A stretch of 8,162 bases of DNA from positions 1 through 8,162 of the forward strand of contig JBEGQV010000265.1 of assembly GCA_041180785.1 (NCBI GenBank), written 5' to 3'. Under the pieces are notes generated by a model. That model saw only the letters and a list, made by a program, of their open reading frames with translations, did not search any database and was not told the origin of the DNA. Numbering within the stretch: position 1 is the first letter of the stretch; each line of letters starts with the position of its first letter. The translations under genes and the position numbers were made by a program. Below are positions 6,703-8,162 of the stretch, piece after piece. The stretch is from Sandaracinomonas sp041180785 (GTDB lineage: Bacteria > Bacteroidota > Bacteroidia > Cytophagales > Spirosomataceae).

Positions 6703-7899
6703 ATGATTATTTTAGAAAGTAATATGATAAAAATGATAAACCCAACTGAAGCAATTGCGATTATTAAAGAAAACATTTTTTTTTCAAAAATCGTTTCAAT
6801 CCCCTTGGAAAATTGCATGGGCTACCAATTGGCAGAAGATTTATTTGCGGATCGCGACTTCCCTCCTTTTCATCGAGCCATGATGGACGGAATTGCGGTT
6901 CAAAACCTGTCAACAGACTCTTGGGAAATTGAACAAACTGTTTTTGCTGGCCAACCACAAGCAACACTACTGAACCCGGAAGCCTGCATTCAAATCATGA
7001 CGGGAGCTCCGCTACCAATTGCTTGTCGAAGCATCATTCCTGTTGAGGAAATAGAAATCCAAAGTATAGAAAACAAAAGGATTGCAAAATTCAAAGCCAC
7101 AACCATTACGGATGGACAATTTATTCACCAAAGAGGTGCTGACATCAAAAAAGATCAATTATTAATTGCAAAAAATACGACCATAGGCACCATTGAAATT
7201 GCACTTGCTGCTAGCATTGGCAAAACGCATTTACAAGTAGTTGAGCGGCCAACCATTGCTTTGATTTCTACGGGAGACGAGTTAGTACAAGTGAATCAAA
7301 TACCACTTTCTCACCAAATTCGTAGCTCCAACATCCCCATGTTATGGGCTACATTAAAGTCCAAAGGATTTATCTGCAACACGTTTCACATCAACGATTC
7401 AAAGGAAAAATTAAAGGAAGACATTGCTGAAATCTTGCAAAATCACAACTATATCATTTTATCAGGTGGTGTGTCTGTCGGCCAAAAAGATTTCATCCCA
7501 GAAGTCCTTAATGAACTGGGTTTTACTTGTTATTTTCATAAAATTGCACAAAAACCTGGAAAACCCATGTGGTTTGGAACAAGAGCAGTCGATCAAAAAA
7601 CGATTTTCGCCTTACCAGGAAACCCCATCTCCACCTTGATATGCTTTTACAATTATTTCCTTCCAAGTATATTATACAAGGAAAATACCCATGGTATTGC
7701 GGAAATCACAAACATCAAACCTGCGAATGCAGGTTTAGATTTGTGGTTACCTGCTAAATGGCTGATTCCTTTTCAGCAAGCAGAAATTCTTCCCAACAAT
7801 GGTTCAGGAGATATGGTTGGCTGGAAGGATGCAGACATTATAATTTGGCAAAAAGCTGGAGACAATTCTGTATATTTACCCTATGTGCAATTAATTTAA
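6703..7899 (+). CDS. moeA: Molybdopterin molybdenumtransferase MoeA
   Basis: Inserts molybdate into adenylylated molybdopterin in the last step of molybdenum-cofactor formation; cytoplasmic, usually a dimer. The 398 residues match the family (about 390-410). Motifs: FPPFHRAMMDGIAV (53-66, conserved Asp62), IMTGAPLP (98-105), GADIKKDQLL (145-154), STGDELV (189-195, Glu193), QIRSSN (205-210), SGGVSVGQKD (254-263, Asp263), KPGKP (284-288) and ALPGNP (303-308), followed by the small beta domain IV. The start is uncertain: in-frame ATGs lie at 6703, 6724 and 6733, and the third (MINPTEAIAII) best matches where MoeA proteins usually begin. The outermost is given here; a weak AGAAAG lies 4 nt before the second. 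The gene is divergent from the RND-moaC-thiN operon, with 14 bp between the outermost starts. The downstream gene begins 5 bp after its stop. Confidence 0.96.
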   Translation: MIILESNMIKMINPTEAIAIIKENIFFSKIVSIPLENCMGYQLAEDLFADRDFPPFHRAMMDGIAVQNLSTDSWEIEQTVFAGQPQATLLNPEACIQIMTGAPLPIACRSIIPVEEIEIQSIENKRIAKFKATTITDGQFIHQRGADIKKDQLLIAKNTTIGTIEIALAASIGKTHLQVVERPTIALISTGDELVQVNQIPLSHQIRSSNIPMLWATLKSKGFICNTFHINDSKEKLKEDIAEILQNHNYIILSGGVSVGQKDFIPEVLNELGFTCYFHKIAQKPGKPMWFGTRAVDQKTIFALPGNPISTLICFYNYFLPSILYKENTHGIAEITNIKPANAGLDLWLPAKWLIPFQQAEILPNNGSGDMVGWKDADIIIWQKAGDNSVYLPYVQLI

Positions 7900-7904
7900 A
7901 TGCC

Positions 7905-8162
7905 ATGAAATTAAAGCTTCATACGTTCGATTTACCCTTGATTCATACGTTTACCATAACACATGAGTCGAGAGATGTTCAACCAACCCTTATCGTTGAA
8001 CTGACTTGGAATGGAAAAAGCGGGTTTGGAGAAGCAACAGAAACCCCTTATTATGGAGTTACCATTCAAAAAATGATTAACCAGTTAGAAGGTATTAAGC
8101 ACCTTTTGCCAAATGATATTCTACCCCATCCAACTGATTTTTGGAAAACAATATCTAAAGAA
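7905..8162 (+). CDS. Enolase-superfamily protein, probable dipeptide (L-Ala-D/L-Glu) epimerase (partial, N-terminal 86 codons)
   Basis: Runs open from ATG at 7905 to the right edge without a stop. The residues seen form the N-terminal capping domain of muconate-lactonizing/mandelate-racemase type enzymes: HTFTITHESRDVQPTLIVEL (14-33), then GFGEATETPYYGVT (40-53). The FTI..ESR and GEA..TPYYG pattern resembles Bacteroidota dipeptide epimerases, which interconvert L-Ala-L-Glu and L-Ala-D-Glu in murein-peptide use. The catalytic lysines and metal ligands lie beyond the window, so specificity cannot be verified. An earlier ATG at 7900 hits a stop after two codons. The start follows the moeA stop by 5 bp, which indicates co-transcription with moeA; no Shine-Dalgarno is present. 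Confidence 0.75.
   Translation, partial: MKLKLHTFDLPLIHTFTITHESRDVQPTLIVELTWNGKSGFGEATETPYYGVTIQKMINQLEGIKHLLPNDILPHPTDFWKTISKE

Noticed and set aside
6764..6967. Minus-strand open frame of 67 codons inside moeA
   Set aside because: Antisense to the conserved N-terminal motifs of MoeA, with no family resemblance.
7424..7757. Two short plus-strand open frames in another frame of moeA
   Set aside because: They overlap the SGGVSVGQKD and ALPGNP coding region and are frame shadows.
1..8162. Search for tRNA, rRNA, insertion sequence, phage or toxin-antitoxin genes
   Set aside because: No cloverleaf, transposase, integrase or small paired genes could be supported. Coding sequence covers nearly the whole window.

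Overview
The window looks like chromosome from a low-GC member of the Bacteroidota, probably Cytophagales-like. Evidence: AT-rich genes, almost no Shine-Dalgarno sequences before any start codon, exact matches to the Bacteroidota -7 promoter word TAnnTTTG near two starts, and protein variants I associate with that phylum (NFPY in KsgA, MMDGIA in MoeA). The family-level placement is inference.

Layout. 1-2269 (minus): a large soluble sensor histidine kinase, PAS-PAS-GAF-PAS-HisKA-HATPase, cut by the left edge inside its ATP-binding domain. 2270-2438: a repeat-rich intergenic region. 2439-3209 (plus): ksgA/rsmA, the 16S rRNA dimethyltransferase. 3210-3298: a second repeat-rich region between convergent genes. 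3299-6688 (minus): a tightly overlapping operon, transcribed in the order RND/MMPL-family membrane protein, moaC, thiN (thiamine pyrophosphokinase). 6703-7899 (plus): moeA, divergent from that operon. 7905-8162 (plus): the first 86 codons of an enolase-superfamily protein, probably a dipeptide (L-Ala-D/L-Glu) epimerase, cut by the right edge.

How the genes fit together. MoaC and MoeA act early and late in molybdenum-cofactor synthesis and sit in a divergent pair. ThiN makes thiamine diphosphate. The RND protein is joined to moaC by an 11-nt overlap and has no obvious role in cofactor synthesis, so this neighbourhood is the least expected genetic arrangement here. KsgA is a housekeeping ribosome-maturation enzyme.

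The most unusual non-coding signal is a pair of look-alike repeat structures flanking ksgA. Each has a short tandem array (7-mers upstream, 8-mers downstream) and a perfect inverted copy of the array edge, 70 and 66 nt away. The unit sequences differ but the architecture is the same. I found no RNA gene, CRISPR array, insertion sequence or phage gene. The window is mostly ordinary housekeeping DNA, and I did not find a convincing new multi-gene defence or metabolic system.
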